Below are positions 56,050-64,000 of a DNA stretch of 64,000 nt, piece after piece; position 1 is the first letter of the stretch; every line of letters begins with the position of its first letter. Made by a program: the position numbers and the translations under genes. Origin of the DNA: Bacteroidales bacterium (GTDB lineage Bacteria > Bacteroidota > Bacteroidia > Bacteroidales > VadinHA17). The stretch is from assembly GCA_020201035.1 (NCBI GenBank), contig JAIVHO010000035.1:1-64000 (forward strand), in the 5' to 3' direction. Below the pieces are notes generated by a model, which saw only the letters and a program-made list of their open reading frames with translations, was not told where the DNA came from and did no database searches.

Positions 56050-56120
56050 AATCAGGCAAACTCTGAATCAGGCAAACTCTGAATCAGGCAAACTCTGAAT
56101 CAGGCAAACTCCGAATCAGA
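56050..56120. repeat. Tandem repeat, four units of 16 bp plus partial
   Basis: AATCAGGCAAACTCTG is repeated four times head to tail with one substitution (CTCCG in the fourth), then a partial AATCAGA. It starts 8 nt after the metG stop, in the convergent gap with the HU/SPOR gene. No hairpin or promoter motif was seen. Confidence 0.95.
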
Positions 56121-56221
56121 TCTTGCCACCTAAGTAGTAAGAGGCCATATTATGTTAATCTCTGGTATGGATTTTCCTGTGCTGCTACTGACTGACCTGA
56201 CTGAACTGTTGAAAGATTCCT

Positions 56222-57274
56222 TTACTTCTTCAGTATCCAGGTGCCGGGGAAGGAGTCTGAAATTGCCTTTCTGGCTGAGTCAGCCTCCTGCCAGGTTGCA
56301 AATGATGCTGCGCTAACGCGGTAATATCCGTTTGGGGCCCCGGTAACAGACGCTGAATAACCCTTCGAAGTAAGATCCTTCTGTTGTCCGGTGGCGTTCT
56401 CATAGGCCTTAAAACTACCTGTAATAACAAGAAAAGCATCTGCTGTTTCAGCAGCAACCGCCCGGCCGGTAATTTCAGAGTTACCTGCATCCTGCTCTGT
56501 CGCAGTTTCAGAAACGGCACTCTCAGGCTCTCTGTTATTTATCTTATCACCAGCATTGGCTGCTTCTGCTCCTCCGGTAACGTTATTAAGTTGACTTTCT
56601 GCACCTGCACTTTCGTCAGCCAGCTCTGCGGCTGCATCATCCGTGCCTGTCACCGCCTGCATCTCTGTCAACTGGGTACGTGCCAGAGGGTTAAGTGAAG
56701 CATTGCTCCTGAAGAGATCACTCTTCAGCGGCACTATAATCATAGCTGCAATAAAAGGGAGTGCCACGGCTGCCCGCCACACCATCCTGCGTGTGATAAC
56801 CTTCCCGCTTCCCCTGTTACTGCGGGGCATTATCCGTGTTGCAACATCATACCCTTCTGCGGGATCTCTCCTGAACACAGGCAGTCCGTACGAACCGAGA
56901 AGAAAATTGGTGCTGCCGTCGGGCTCAAAAACAGGGTTCCCCTCGCTGTTGTTCCTGAAGGTGCCGATAAGATCAAATGTTACATGCTCACCTTTTGACA
57001 GTTTCTCCCTTACCTCCTGCACAAACTCCTCAACCACTCTTCTTGCATCTGCATACCCTGTTCCTCTTACTGCCGAGATCCTGGATATCAGCAGTCCGTC
57101 ATTCTGGTTAAGGTTGCGGTTAAAGGAGATTGCCTTGCGGGGCGGAGAGAAGGTATTGCTTCCCCGTTCAATCACCGCAGGCGTATAATTGCCTATAAAA
57201 CCCCCGAAGGACGGCAGAATAACGCAATCATGACTGAATAACAATTCTCTTATATAAGCTGTAATGTCTGTCAT
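56222..57274 (-). CDS. HU-CCDC81 and SPOR domain membrane protein
   Basis: The 350-residue protein has an N-terminal HU/CCDC81-like domain (MTDITAYIRELLFSHDCVILPSFGGFIGNY, then the HU-like part near VVEEFVQEVREKLSKGEHVTFDLIGTFRNN, residues 80-115). One transmembrane helix follows near 170-185 (VWRAAVALPFIAAMIIVPL). A long acidic linker leads to a C-terminal SPOR domain (LVITGSFKAYENATGQQKDLTSKGYSASVTGAPNGYYRVSAASFATWQEA). SPOR domains bind denuded glycan strands at the division septum. The fusion is a Bacteroidota speciality, and a link between septal peptidoglycan and a DNA-binding-like fold is inferred. Confidence 0.88.
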   Translation of the reverse strand: MTDITAYIRELLFSHDCVILPSFGGFIGNYTPAVIERGSNTFSPPRKAISFNRNLNQNDGLLISRISAVRGTGYADARRVVEEFVQEVREKLSKGEHVTFDLIGTFRNNSEGNPVFEPDGSTNFLLGSYGLPVFRRDPAEGYDVATRIMPRSNRGSGKVITRRMVWRAAVALPFIAAMIIVPLKSDLFRSNASLNPLARTQLTEMQAVTGTDDAAAELADESAGAESQLNNVTGGAEAANAGDKINNREPESAVSETATEQDAGNSEITGRAVAAETADAFLVITGSFKAYENATGQQKDLTSKGYSASVTGAPNGYYRVSAASFATWQEADSARKAISDSFPGTWILKK

Positions 57275-57395
57275 ATCTTTCTATCTCCTCTGAATACAAA
57301 AATAGGAAAAATCCCGATTGATTCGCCCCCCCCGGAAAGTTTAATGATCTAATTTATTATCTTCGCTATCCTGACCACCAATAAGCTTGAAGATT

Positions 57396-58529
57396 ATGAG
57401 GGAAATAAGAATGGTAGACCTGCAGAGTCAGTACCTGAATATCAAGGAAGAGATTGATGATGCAATGAGAACGGTGATCAGTTCCGCCGCTTTTATAAAA
57501 GGGAATGAGGTTGGACTGTTTGAAAATGAGCTGGCAGAATGGCTTGGTGTAAAACATGTTATCAGCTGTGGTAACGGCACCGATGCACTCCAGGTGGCCC
57601 TGATGGCGCTTAATACAGAACCGGGAGACGAGATAATAACCTCCAACTTCACATTTATTGCCACGGCCGAGGTGATAGCGCTGCTTAAGCTTAAACCTGT
57701 GCTTATTGACCCGGATCCCTTAACATTCAATATCACCGCGGAAGCAATAGAGCGGGCTGTTACCCCAAAAACAAAAGCCATAATTCCTGTCCACCTCTTC
57801 GGCCAGTGCGCCGGAATGGAGGAGATACTTGCCCTTGCGCGGGACCGGGGAATAGCAGTGATTGAAGATACCGCGCAGGCTACCGGTGCCGAATACAGTT
57901 TCAGTGACGGCAGCAGGGTTATGGCCGGAACAATGGGTGAGATAGGCTGCACCTCATTTTTTCCGTCCAAAAACCTCGGCTGCTTCGGCGACGGGGGTGC
58001 TCTCTTTACCTCAGACGACAATCTGGCATCCATGATAAGAAGCATTACCAACCATGGTATGACAAAGAGGTACTACCATGACCATATAGGTATAAATTCA
58101 AGACTTGACACCATCCAGGCCGCCATCCTGAGGGTAAAGCTTAAACACCTTCATCACTACAATCAGGCCAGACAGGAACTGGCACTCATGTATGACAACG
58201 CCTTTAAGGATATTGACGGCATTGAAATCCCCGGACGCAACAACCGGTCCACACATATCTTTCACCAGTATACAATAAAAACGGACGCTTCACTGCGCGA
58301 CAGGCTCAGGGAGCACCTCGCCGGAAAAGAGATACCTTCAATGATCTACTATCCCGTACCTCTGCACAGGCAGAAGGCATACAGCTGGCTGGGGTACAAC
58401 AGCAGCAGTTTCCCGGTAACCGAAAAACTCACATCCACGGTACTGTCACTGCCAATGCATACAGAGATGATGAATGAGGAAGCCGGTTTTATAATCTCCT
58501 CGGTAATTGAATTCTTTAAAAACAGTTAA
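57396..58529 (+). CDS. DegT/DnrJ/EryC1-family aminotransferase, WbpE-like
   Basis: The start is ATG 57396. The 377-residue PLP enzyme shows MVDLQSQYLNIKEEIDDAM, CGNGTDALQVALMALN, EIITSNFTFIATAEVI, PVHLFGQCAGMEEIL, IEDTAQATGAEY and FFPSKNLGCFGDGGAL with the PLP lysine in SKN, plus the HDHIGINSRLDTIQAAIL stretch. It closely resembles WbpE/WlbC, which places an amino group at C3 of a 2-acetamido-uronate. The following acetyltransferase and oxidoreductase genes support that role. Confidence 0.85.
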   Translation: MREIRMVDLQSQYLNIKEEIDDAMRTVISSAAFIKGNEVGLFENELAEWLGVKHVISCGNGTDALQVALMALNTEPGDEIITSNFTFIATAEVIALLKLKPVLIDPDPLTFNITAEAIERAVTPKTKAIIPVHLFGQCAGMEEILALARDRGIAVIEDTAQATGAEYSFSDGSRVMAGTMGEIGCTSFFPSKNLGCFGDGGALFTSDDNLASMIRSITNHGMTKRYYHDHIGINSRLDTIQAAILRVKLKHLHHYNQARQELALMYDNAFKDIDGIEIPGRNNRSTHIFHQYTIKTDASLRDRLREHLAGKEIPSMIYYPVPLHRQKAYSWLGYNSSSFPVTEKLTSTVLSLPMHTEMMNEEAGFIISSVIEFFKNS

Positions 58530-58530
58530 C

Positions 58531-59112
58531 ATGAAAAAGGAATACTTCGCACATGAGTCGGCAGTTATTGACGACAACTGTATAATAGGAAAGGGAACGA
58601 AAATATGGCACTTTACACATATTATGTCAGGATCAGTGATAGGAGAAAACTGTAACCTGGGCCAGAATGTTGTGGTGTCACCCGGGGTAAAACTGGGTAA
58701 TAACGTGAAAGTGCAGAATAATGTATCAATATATACCGGTGTGATCTGTGAGGATGATGTCTTCCTTGGACCCTCAATGGTCTTTACCAATATCGTAAAC
58801 CCGAGAAGTGCCGTTATCCGCCGCGATCAGTATGTGGAGACCCTGGTGGGGAAAGGTGCTACCATAGGCGCAAATGCCACAGTGGTATGCGGGAAACCCA
58901 TCGGGAAATACTCCTTTATTGGTGCCGGAGCAGTGGTTACCAGGGAGGTTAAACCCTACTCCCTTGTTATAGGAAATCCGGCGCGTCATGCCGGCTGGAT
59001 GAGTGAATATGGTCACAAACTCCGCTTTGATGACAAAGGAGAGGCTGAATGCCCTGAAAGTGGTGACAGATATAGTATTTTGGACGGGGAGGTTTCAAAA
59101 ATTAATTGTTAA
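58531..59112 (+). CDS. Hexapeptide-repeat N-acetyltransferase, WbpD/WlbB-like
   Basis: The start is ATG 58531, one nucleotide after the upstream stop, although the same frame is open to 58507. About 193 residues form a left-handed beta-helix of hexapeptide repeats (AHESAVIDDNCIIGKGTKIWHFTHIMSG, IGENCNLGQNVVVSPGV, IGANATVVCGKPIGKYSFIGAGAVVT). It matches WlbB/WbpD, which uses acetyl-CoA to acetylate the 3-amino group of UDP-2-acetamido-3-amino-uronic acid. Confidence 0.88.
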   Translation: MKKEYFAHESAVIDDNCIIGKGTKIWHFTHIMSGSVIGENCNLGQNVVVSPGVKLGNNVKVQNNVSIYTGVICEDDVFLGPSMVFTNIVNPRSAVIRRDQYVETLVGKGATIGANATVVCGKPIGKYSFIGAGAVVTREVKPYSLVIGNPARHAGWMSEYGHKLRFDDKGEAECPESGDRYSILDGEVSKINC

Positions 59113-59136
59113 TTTTGCTTACAAAACCTCTGATAA

Positions 59137-60093
59137 ATGGATGAACAGGTTAAAAACTTCGGCCTGATCGGAGTTGCCGGATATATAGCTGTAAGACATC
59201 TTAACGCAATAAAGGAGACAGGAAACAGACTTCTGGCAAGCCTTGATCCGTTTGACAGCGTGGGGATAATAGACAGCTATTTCCCTGAAAGTGACTTCTT
59301 TGTGGAGTTTGAGCGATTCGACAGGCACTTTGAGAAGCTTAAAAGAGCAGGTACCCGATTCGATTATGTCTCTATCTGCTCTCCCAACTATATGCACGAT
59401 TCCCATATACGGTTTGCACTGCGACAGCAGGCTGATGCCATATGTGAAAAGCCGGTGGTACTGAACCCCTGGAATATAGATGCACTGATGGAGATTGAGA
59501 AGGAGACGGAAAAAAAGGTTTATACTGTTCTGCAGCTACGGCTGCACCCCTCAATAATTGAGCTGAAAAGGAAGATTGAGAAGGAGACGGATGGCAGGGT
59601 TCACGATATAGATCTTACATATATTACATCACGCGGAAACTGGTACCACTTTTCATGGAAGGGTGATATTCAAAAATCGGGAGGGGTGGCTACAAATATC
59701 GGCATCCACTTCTTCGACATGCTGACATGGATATTCGGGGAGGCTAAATCAGTGAATGTTCATCTGTCAAAACCCGATAAGGCGGCAGGATATATGGAGC
59801 TTGAAAAGGCGAGGGTTAGATGGTTTCTGAGCCTCGACTCCAGTGATCTCCCGGCAGAGATTGTTAGCAGGGGTCAGCGAACATACCGGTCTGTAAAGAT
59901 AGAAGAGGAGGAGATGGAGTTTAGCGGAGGCTTTACAGATCTTCATACAGAGACCTACCGCGATATCCTCTCGGGACGTGGCTATGGCCTGGCTGATGCA
60001 AAGCACTCTGTGGAGATAGCACATAAAATACGGAATGCTGCCCCTGACACCTTATATGGTGAGATACACCCATTAGCAAAAAAACTTTTATAA
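59137..60093 (+). CDS. Gfo/Idh/MocA-family oxidoreductase, WbpB/WlbA-like
   Basis: The 318-residue NAD-dependent enzyme has the Rossmann start FGLIGVAGYIAVRHLNAIKET, then SICSPNYMHDSHIRFAL, the catalytic EKPVVLNPWNIDAL motif and GGVATNIGIHFFDMLTWIFG. It is a good match to WbpB/WlbA, which oxidises UDP-GlcNAc-uronate at C3 to a 3-keto sugar. It lies between the acetyltransferase and the nucleotide-sugar dehydrogenase with 24- and 23-nt gaps, in one operon. Confidence 0.85.
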   Translation: MDEQVKNFGLIGVAGYIAVRHLNAIKETGNRLLASLDPFDSVGIIDSYFPESDFFVEFERFDRHFEKLKRAGTRFDYVSICSPNYMHDSHIRFALRQQADAICEKPVVLNPWNIDALMEIEKETEKKVYTVLQLRLHPSIIELKRKIEKETDGRVHDIDLTYITSRGNWYHFSWKGDIQKSGGVATNIGIHFFDMLTWIFGEAKSVNVHLSKPDKAAGYMELEKARVRWFLSLDSSDLPAEIVSRGQRTYRSVKIEEEEMEFSGGFTDLHTETYRDILSGRGYGLADAKHSVEIAHKIRNAAPDTLYGEIHPLAKKLL

Positions 60094-60116
60094 AACCTTA
60101 ATAAATATTAAACGAG

Positions 60117-61406
60117 ATGTACGAGAAATTACTTAAGGGAGAAGCCGTTCTGTCAGTTATAGGCCTTGGATATGTAGGACTCCCAATAGCCCTGGAGTTT
60201 GCTAAAAAAATCAGGGTGATAGGATTTGATATCCGCCCCGAACGTATTGAAATGATGAAAAAAGGCATTGACCCCAGCAATGAACTCCCGCCGGAGGCAT
60301 TTCATGATACTGATATTCATTATACAGCCGATCCCGAAGATCTTAAAAAGGCACATTTCCACATTATCGCCGTCCCCACCCCTACCAATAACCACAATCT
60401 GCCCGATCTCACTCCTGTCCTGAGAGCCTCCGAGACAGTCGGCAAGGTGTTGAAAAAGGGAGATTACGTGGTTTATGAATCAACAGTATATCCGGGCTGT
60501 ACAGAAGAAGACTGTATCCCGGTGCTGGAGAAATTCTCAGGATTGAAATGCGGTGAGGAATTCAAGGCAGGATACTCCCCCGAAAGGATCAATCCGGGCG
60601 ACAAAAAGAATACCCTGACAGCAATAGTCAAGGTAACCAGCGGTTGTGATGCTGAGTCAGCAGAAAATATAGCACTTACATATGAGCTTATTATTACTGC
60701 CGGCGTTCACCGTGCCAGCTCCATCAAGGTTGCTGAAGCATCCAAGATCATTGAGAACACCCAGCGTGATATCAATATCGCCTTTATGAATGAACTCTCC
60801 ATTATATTCAACCGGATGAATATAAACACCTTTGAGGTACTGGAGGCAGCAGGCACAAAATGGAACTTCCTCAGGTTCTATCCCGGCCTGGTGGGAGGCC
60901 ACTGTATTGGTGTTGATCCCTATTACCTGCTCTATAAGGCAAAAGAGCTTGGTTATCATCCCCAGATAATTGATTCAGGCCGCTTTGTGAATGACAGCAT
61001 GGGCAGGTATATCGGGAAACAGACCGTAAAGAAAATTATTGCCGCATCAAAGAATGCCCAGGGATCCAGAGTGCTGATTATGGGTATCACCTTCAAGGAG
61101 AATGTGTCTGATATCCGCAACTCAAAGGTGGTGGATGTGATCAGGGAACTTACCGATTTCGGGGTGCTGGTTGATGTGGTTGACCCAAGAGCAAGCAAAG
61201 AAGAGGTAAGGCATGAATACGGAATAGAGCTGTCTGAAAAACCGGGAACAGGATATGATGCAGTTATAGTTGCCGTCAGTCATACCGAATACGAAAACCT
61301 GAGTGAGGCGGACCTGGCGCCGCTGCTTGACGACAGGGGTATTGTTGTTGATGTAAAGGGAACCCTCAGGGGTAAAATAAGAAATTACCAGTACTGGAGC
61401 CTCTGA
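60117..61406 (+). CDS. UDP-N-acetylhexosamine 6-dehydrogenase, WbpA/WbpO/TviB-like
   Basis: The 429-residue enzyme is a nucleotide-sugar dehydrogenase: SVIGLGYVGLPIALEFAKK (NAD site), ESTVYPGCTEEDCIPVLE, SPERINPGDKKNTL, VAEASKIIENTQRDINIAFMNEL and GLVGGHCIGVDPYYL with the catalytic cysteine, then GITFKENVSDIRNSK. It oxidises C6 of a UDP-N-acetylhexosamine to the uronic acid. Context with WbpB/D/E-like genes favours UDP-GlcNAc as substrate, although TviB/WbpO (UDP-GlcNAc/UDP-GalNAc) relatives look very similar. Confidence 0.88.
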   Translation: MYEKLLKGEAVLSVIGLGYVGLPIALEFAKKIRVIGFDIRPERIEMMKKGIDPSNELPPEAFHDTDIHYTADPEDLKKAHFHIIAVPTPTNNHNLPDLTPVLRASETVGKVLKKGDYVVYESTVYPGCTEEDCIPVLEKFSGLKCGEEFKAGYSPERINPGDKKNTLTAIVKVTSGCDAESAENIALTYELIITAGVHRASSIKVAEASKIIENTQRDINIAFMNELSIIFNRMNINTFEVLEAAGTKWNFLRFYPGLVGGHCIGVDPYYLLYKAKELGYHPQIIDSGRFVNDSMGRYIGKQTVKKIIAASKNAQGSRVLIMGITFKENVSDIRNSKVVDVIRELTDFGVLVDVVDPRASKEEVRHEYGIELSEKPGTGYDAVIVAVSHTEYENLSEADLAPLLDDRGIVVDVKGTLRGKIRNYQYWSL

Positions 61407-61520
61407 CCCCAGCCGGTTACCGCTGCAGGTACTGATCATTAACAAAGGGAAATATGGGGTTTGCCGGCAACGTTTTTGTCGTTGATCCACCGCCTGTACT
61501 GAACAATAGTTAAGGAAGAT

Positions 61521-62573
61521 ATGGATAAAAGCAAAAGGGTTATCGTTACCGGGGGTACCGGTTATATCGGATCTCATACCGTTGTGGAACTGCAGCAAAA
61601 AGGTTACGAGGCCATAATCATCGATAACCTTTCCAATTCAGATATCTCTGTTGTGGATGGGATAGAAAAGATTACCGGTATCAGACCCCGGTTTGAAAAT
61701 TTTGACCTGTGCAACAGGAAGAAGCTTTTTCGGCTTATGGAAAGCATGCCCGGTACAGATGCCATTATCCATTTCGCTGCCTATAAAGCAGTAGGAGAAT
61801 CGGTAAGGGAACCCCTCCGTTACTATCACAATAACCTCACCACACTCCTTAACCTCCTTGAGGTGATGGAGAAATACAACGTACCTTCTCTGGTATTCTC
61901 ATCATCATGTACCGTTTATGGTCAGCCCGAAAGACTGCCGGTAACAGAAGAGGATCCCGTTCAACCGGCCACCTCCCCGTATGGAAACACCAAACAGATG
62001 GGCGAGGAGATTATCCGTGATATGATGTATGCCAGAAGCGGACTGCAGGCAGTCTCACTCCGCTACTTCAATCCTATTGGTGCACATCCCTCCGGACATA
62101 TCGGAGAATTGCCCGCCGGTATGCCGGAAAATCTGGTGCCCTTTATCACCCAGACAGCCATAGGAATCAGGGATCAGCTGAAGGTTTTCGGTGTCGATTA
62201 TAATACACCGGACGGATCATGCATAAGGGACTACCTCCATGTAACTGACCTTGCAAAAGCCCATATTGCAGCACTCGAAAGACTGCTGGACCAAAAAAAC
62301 AAAACCAACTATGAAGTATTTAATCTGGGCACCGGCCAGGGTGTCTCGGTACTTGAAGCCATCAGAACATTTGAGGAGGCAACCGGTGAAAAAGTGAACT
62401 ATACAATAACCGGCCGGCGTGAAGGGGATATAGAAAAGATATGGGCTGACCCCTCCCTCGCCAACAAAGAGCTGGGATGGAAGACTGAAATCACTCTTGC
62501 TGAATCACTCCGGTCAGCATGGAAATGGGAAAATAATTACAGGAGCATAAAACGGGAGAACGGCGAAAAATGA
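61521..62573 (+). CDS. galE: UDP-glucose 4-epimerase family
   Basis: The 350-residue extended SDR has IVTGGTGYIGSHTVVELQQKG (NAD site), NLSNSDISVVDGIEKI, AAYKAVGESV, SSSCTVYGQPERLPVTEEDP, and the catalytic YGNTKQMGEE tyrosine and lysine, with SLRYFNPIGAHPSGHIGE. The SRS-type call GalE is well supported; substrate could be UDP-Glc or UDP-GlcNAc. It follows the uronic-acid set after 114 nt in the same orientation. Confidence 0.9.
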   Translation: MDKSKRVIVTGGTGYIGSHTVVELQQKGYEAIIIDNLSNSDISVVDGIEKITGIRPRFENFDLCNRKKLFRLMESMPGTDAIIHFAAYKAVGESVREPLRYYHNNLTTLLNLLEVMEKYNVPSLVFSSSCTVYGQPERLPVTEEDPVQPATSPYGNTKQMGEEIIRDMMYARSGLQAVSLRYFNPIGAHPSGHIGELPAGMPENLVPFITQTAIGIRDQLKVFGVDYNTPDGSCIRDYLHVTDLAKAHIAALERLLDQKNKTNYEVFNLGTGQGVSVLEAIRTFEEATGEKVNYTITGRREGDIEKIWADPSLANKELGWKTEITLAESLRSAWKWENNYRSIKRENGEK

Positions 62574-62609
62574 GTATCGCCTGCCATTAACAATTTTAAT
62601 GCTGAACTG

Positions 62610-63662
62610 ATGAAACAAACAGTACTGATTACCGGTGGAGCCGGATTTATAGGATCTCATGTTGTACGGAGATTTGTCAGAAACCATCCTGAATACCTCG
62701 TGGTGAATGCCGATAAGCTGACCTATGCCGGGAACCTGGCAAACCTGACCGATATTGAAAAAATGCCCAACTACATCTTCCACAAAATGGATATTGTAAA
62801 CCGCCGGGAGGTGGATGAGCTATTTGAAAAATACCGGTTCAATCTGGTTATCCACCTTGCCGCCGAGTCACATGTTGACCGTTCAATATCCAGCCCTGAC
62901 CTCTTTATTCACACCAATATCCTTGGAACAGTTAACCTGCTGAATGCCTGCAGGGCTCAATTGACAGCAGGGGAAGATACACTCTTTTACCATATCTCAA
63001 CGGATGAAGTATACGGTTCACTGGGTGCGGAAGGACTCTTCACTGAAACAACACCATACGATCCGCGCAGTCCCTATTCGGCCTCAAAGGCCAGCTCTGA
63101 CCACCTGGTTAGAGCATGGTTTCACACATTCGGTCTGCCTGTGGTAATCTCAAACTGTTCAAACAATTACGGACCCAACCAGTTTCCCGAGAAACTAATA
63201 CCCCTGGCAATAAACAATATTATTAATCGCCACGAGATTCCTGTTTACGGTAAGGGGGAGAATATACGCGACTGGCTCTATGTGGAGGATCATGCAGAGG
63301 CCATTGATATAATAGCCCACAACGGAAAACGTGGAAATACATATAATATCGGTGGTAATAACGAATGGAAAAATATTGATCTTATAAAGCTTCTCTGCAG
63401 GGTGATGGATGATAAGCTGGGGCGGCGCAGCGGGGAGTCTGAAGAGCTTATAACCTTCGTCAAGGATAGGGCAGGTCATGATCTGAGGTATGCCATTGAC
63501 TCATCCAGACTGACCGCTGAAACAGGTTGGGTGCCACGACACGATTTTGCTGCCGGACTGGCAGTAACTGCTGACTGGTATCTGGAGAACAGCAGATGGC
63601 TGCAGGATGTTATTTCAGGTGATTATGCCAGCTACTATGAAGAGCAATATATAAAAAGATAA
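62610..63662 (+). CDS. rfbB: dTDP-glucose 4,6-dehydratase
   Basis: The 350-residue extended SDR shows ITGGAGFIGSHVVRRFV, DKLTYAGNLANL, AAESHVDRSISSPDLFIHTN, YHISTDEVYGSLG, the YSASKASSDHLVRAW catalytic motif, NNYGPNQFPEKLIPL and IRDWLYVEDHAEAI. It makes dTDP-4-keto-6-deoxyglucose, the precursor of rhamnose and amino-deoxy sugars. It ends a plus-strand surface-sugar cluster; the other rml genes are not in the window. Confidence 0.93.
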   Translation: MKQTVLITGGAGFIGSHVVRRFVRNHPEYLVVNADKLTYAGNLANLTDIEKMPNYIFHKMDIVNRREVDELFEKYRFNLVIHLAAESHVDRSISSPDLFIHTNILGTVNLLNACRAQLTAGEDTLFYHISTDEVYGSLGAEGLFTETTPYDPRSPYSASKASSDHLVRAWFHTFGLPVVISNCSNNYGPNQFPEKLIPLAINNIINRHEIPVYGKGENIRDWLYVEDHAEAIDIIAHNGKRGNTYNIGGNNEWKNIDLIKLLCRVMDDKLGRRSGESEELITFVKDRAGHDLRYAIDSSRLTAETGWVPRHDFAAGLAVTADWYLENSRWLQDVISGDYASYYEEQYIKR

Positions 63663-63750
63663 CCGCGGCAGAAAGTCTCTTCCCTCTTGAAAAACCATGA
63701 ATACCGGAACACCGGGCCACCTGAAATAATATGCTGATAGCGTGATCAGC

Positions 63751-63777
63751 AAAAACACCCCGGTTACGAGAACGGGG
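63751..63777 (-). terminator. Possible terminator of the right-end minus-strand gene
   Basis: Read leftward, CCCCGTT and AACCGGGG pair with one bulge around 5 nt, then TGTTTTT. It lies 17 nt after the stop of the partial gene. Confidence 0.5.
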
Positions 63778-63793
63778 ATTAATGTAATAGTTG

Positions 63794-64000
63794 TTAAAGG
63801 GTTGTGAAAACGAGCTCAAGCCTTACCGGCTTATCCTCATTCTCAGACCAGAGAACCAGATTTCTTTTTGCACTGACCGGAAGAAAAAGTTCCACTACAG
63901 GCTCAGGAATCTCTCCCTCGAGGTACTTCTGGATAAAGTTGACAAGGTTGATCCTGAACTCACGGTCAATACCATAATACCTGCCGTCAAAAAATTCATT
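63794..64000 (-). CDS. Unidentified protein, C-terminal 68 residues
   Basis: A minus-strand frame is open from the window edge to TAA at 63794-63796. The visible end contains FFDGRYYGIDREFRINLVNF, then KYLEGEIPEPVVELFLP, and finishes VRLELVFTTL. I do not recognise the family. Its reading frame looks genuinely coding (acidic/aromatic composition, closing hairpin). It would be transcribed toward rfbB. Confidence 0.6.
   Translation of the reverse strand, partial: NEFFDGRYYGIDREFRINLVNFIQKYLEGEIPEPVVELFLPVSAKRNLVLWSENEDKPVRLELVFTTL

Overview
This window is chromosomal DNA of a Bacteroidota bacterium, most likely of the order Bacteroidales. The evidence is the PorX (response regulator plus PglZ), PorW/SprE and GldH genes of the type IX secretion and gliding machinery, a carboxypeptidase-regulatory-domain TonB receptor paired with a surface lipoprotein, an HU-CCDC81/SPOR fusion, a MetG with a C-terminal tRNA-binding domain, and repeated TAnnTTTG promoter elements, the -7 box of Bacteroidota, in front of genes. 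A B12-dependent ribonucleotide reductase and aspartase fit an anaerobic or facultative amino-acid-using lifestyle. No rRNA, prophage, CRISPR array or intact insertion sequence was seen.

Layout. 1-1.1 kb: a partial beta-helix protein, tRNA-Gln(CTG), and a degenerate copy of the tRNA 3' end around a palindrome. 1.1-16.3 kb: secreted or degradative proteins (BNR beta-propeller protein, two S9 peptidases, M6-like metalloprotease) and housekeeping genes (gltX, tcdA-like, tatD-like). Three genes here (DPP IV, an S9 oligopeptidase, threonine dehydrogenase) carry internal deletions with frame changes; a fourth (LuxE-like) lies at 38.3 kb. 16.7-21.4 kb: an AMP-forming acyl ligase, a stand-alone acyl carrier protein and a divergent KBL-type alpha-oxoamine synthase in one tight operon, followed by an ordinary kbl. 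This is the best candidate for an undescribed small pathway. 21.5-31 kb: a cyclic-nucleotide-domain/aspartase fusion, class II ribonucleotide reductase, and the lipoprotein/TonB receptor pair. 31-41 kb: waaA, a NarL-type two-component pair, yraN, a C1 peptidase, an AbgT transporter, a 14-bp minisatellite, the broken LuxE-like gene, an HmuY-like lipoprotein and pgk.

41-53 kb: a long plus-strand run (holB, ricT-like, gldH, trmB, an alkyltransferase-like protein, mrp, a NifU-domain gene, porW, porX, tsaE, ald) mixing core functions with type IX secretion and its regulator. 53-57 kb: ldcA, metG and the HU/SPOR protein. 57-64 kb: surface-polysaccharide sugar-nucleotide genes. An aminotransferase, N-acetyltransferase, oxidoreductase and 6-dehydrogenase form a WbpA/B/E/D-like set that could make a UDP-2,3-diacetamido-uronic acid, followed by a galE-like epimerase and dTDP-glucose 4,6-dehydratase. 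The window ends inside an unidentified minus-strand gene.

All functional calls come from reading motifs and recalling families. No alignments or searches were run.
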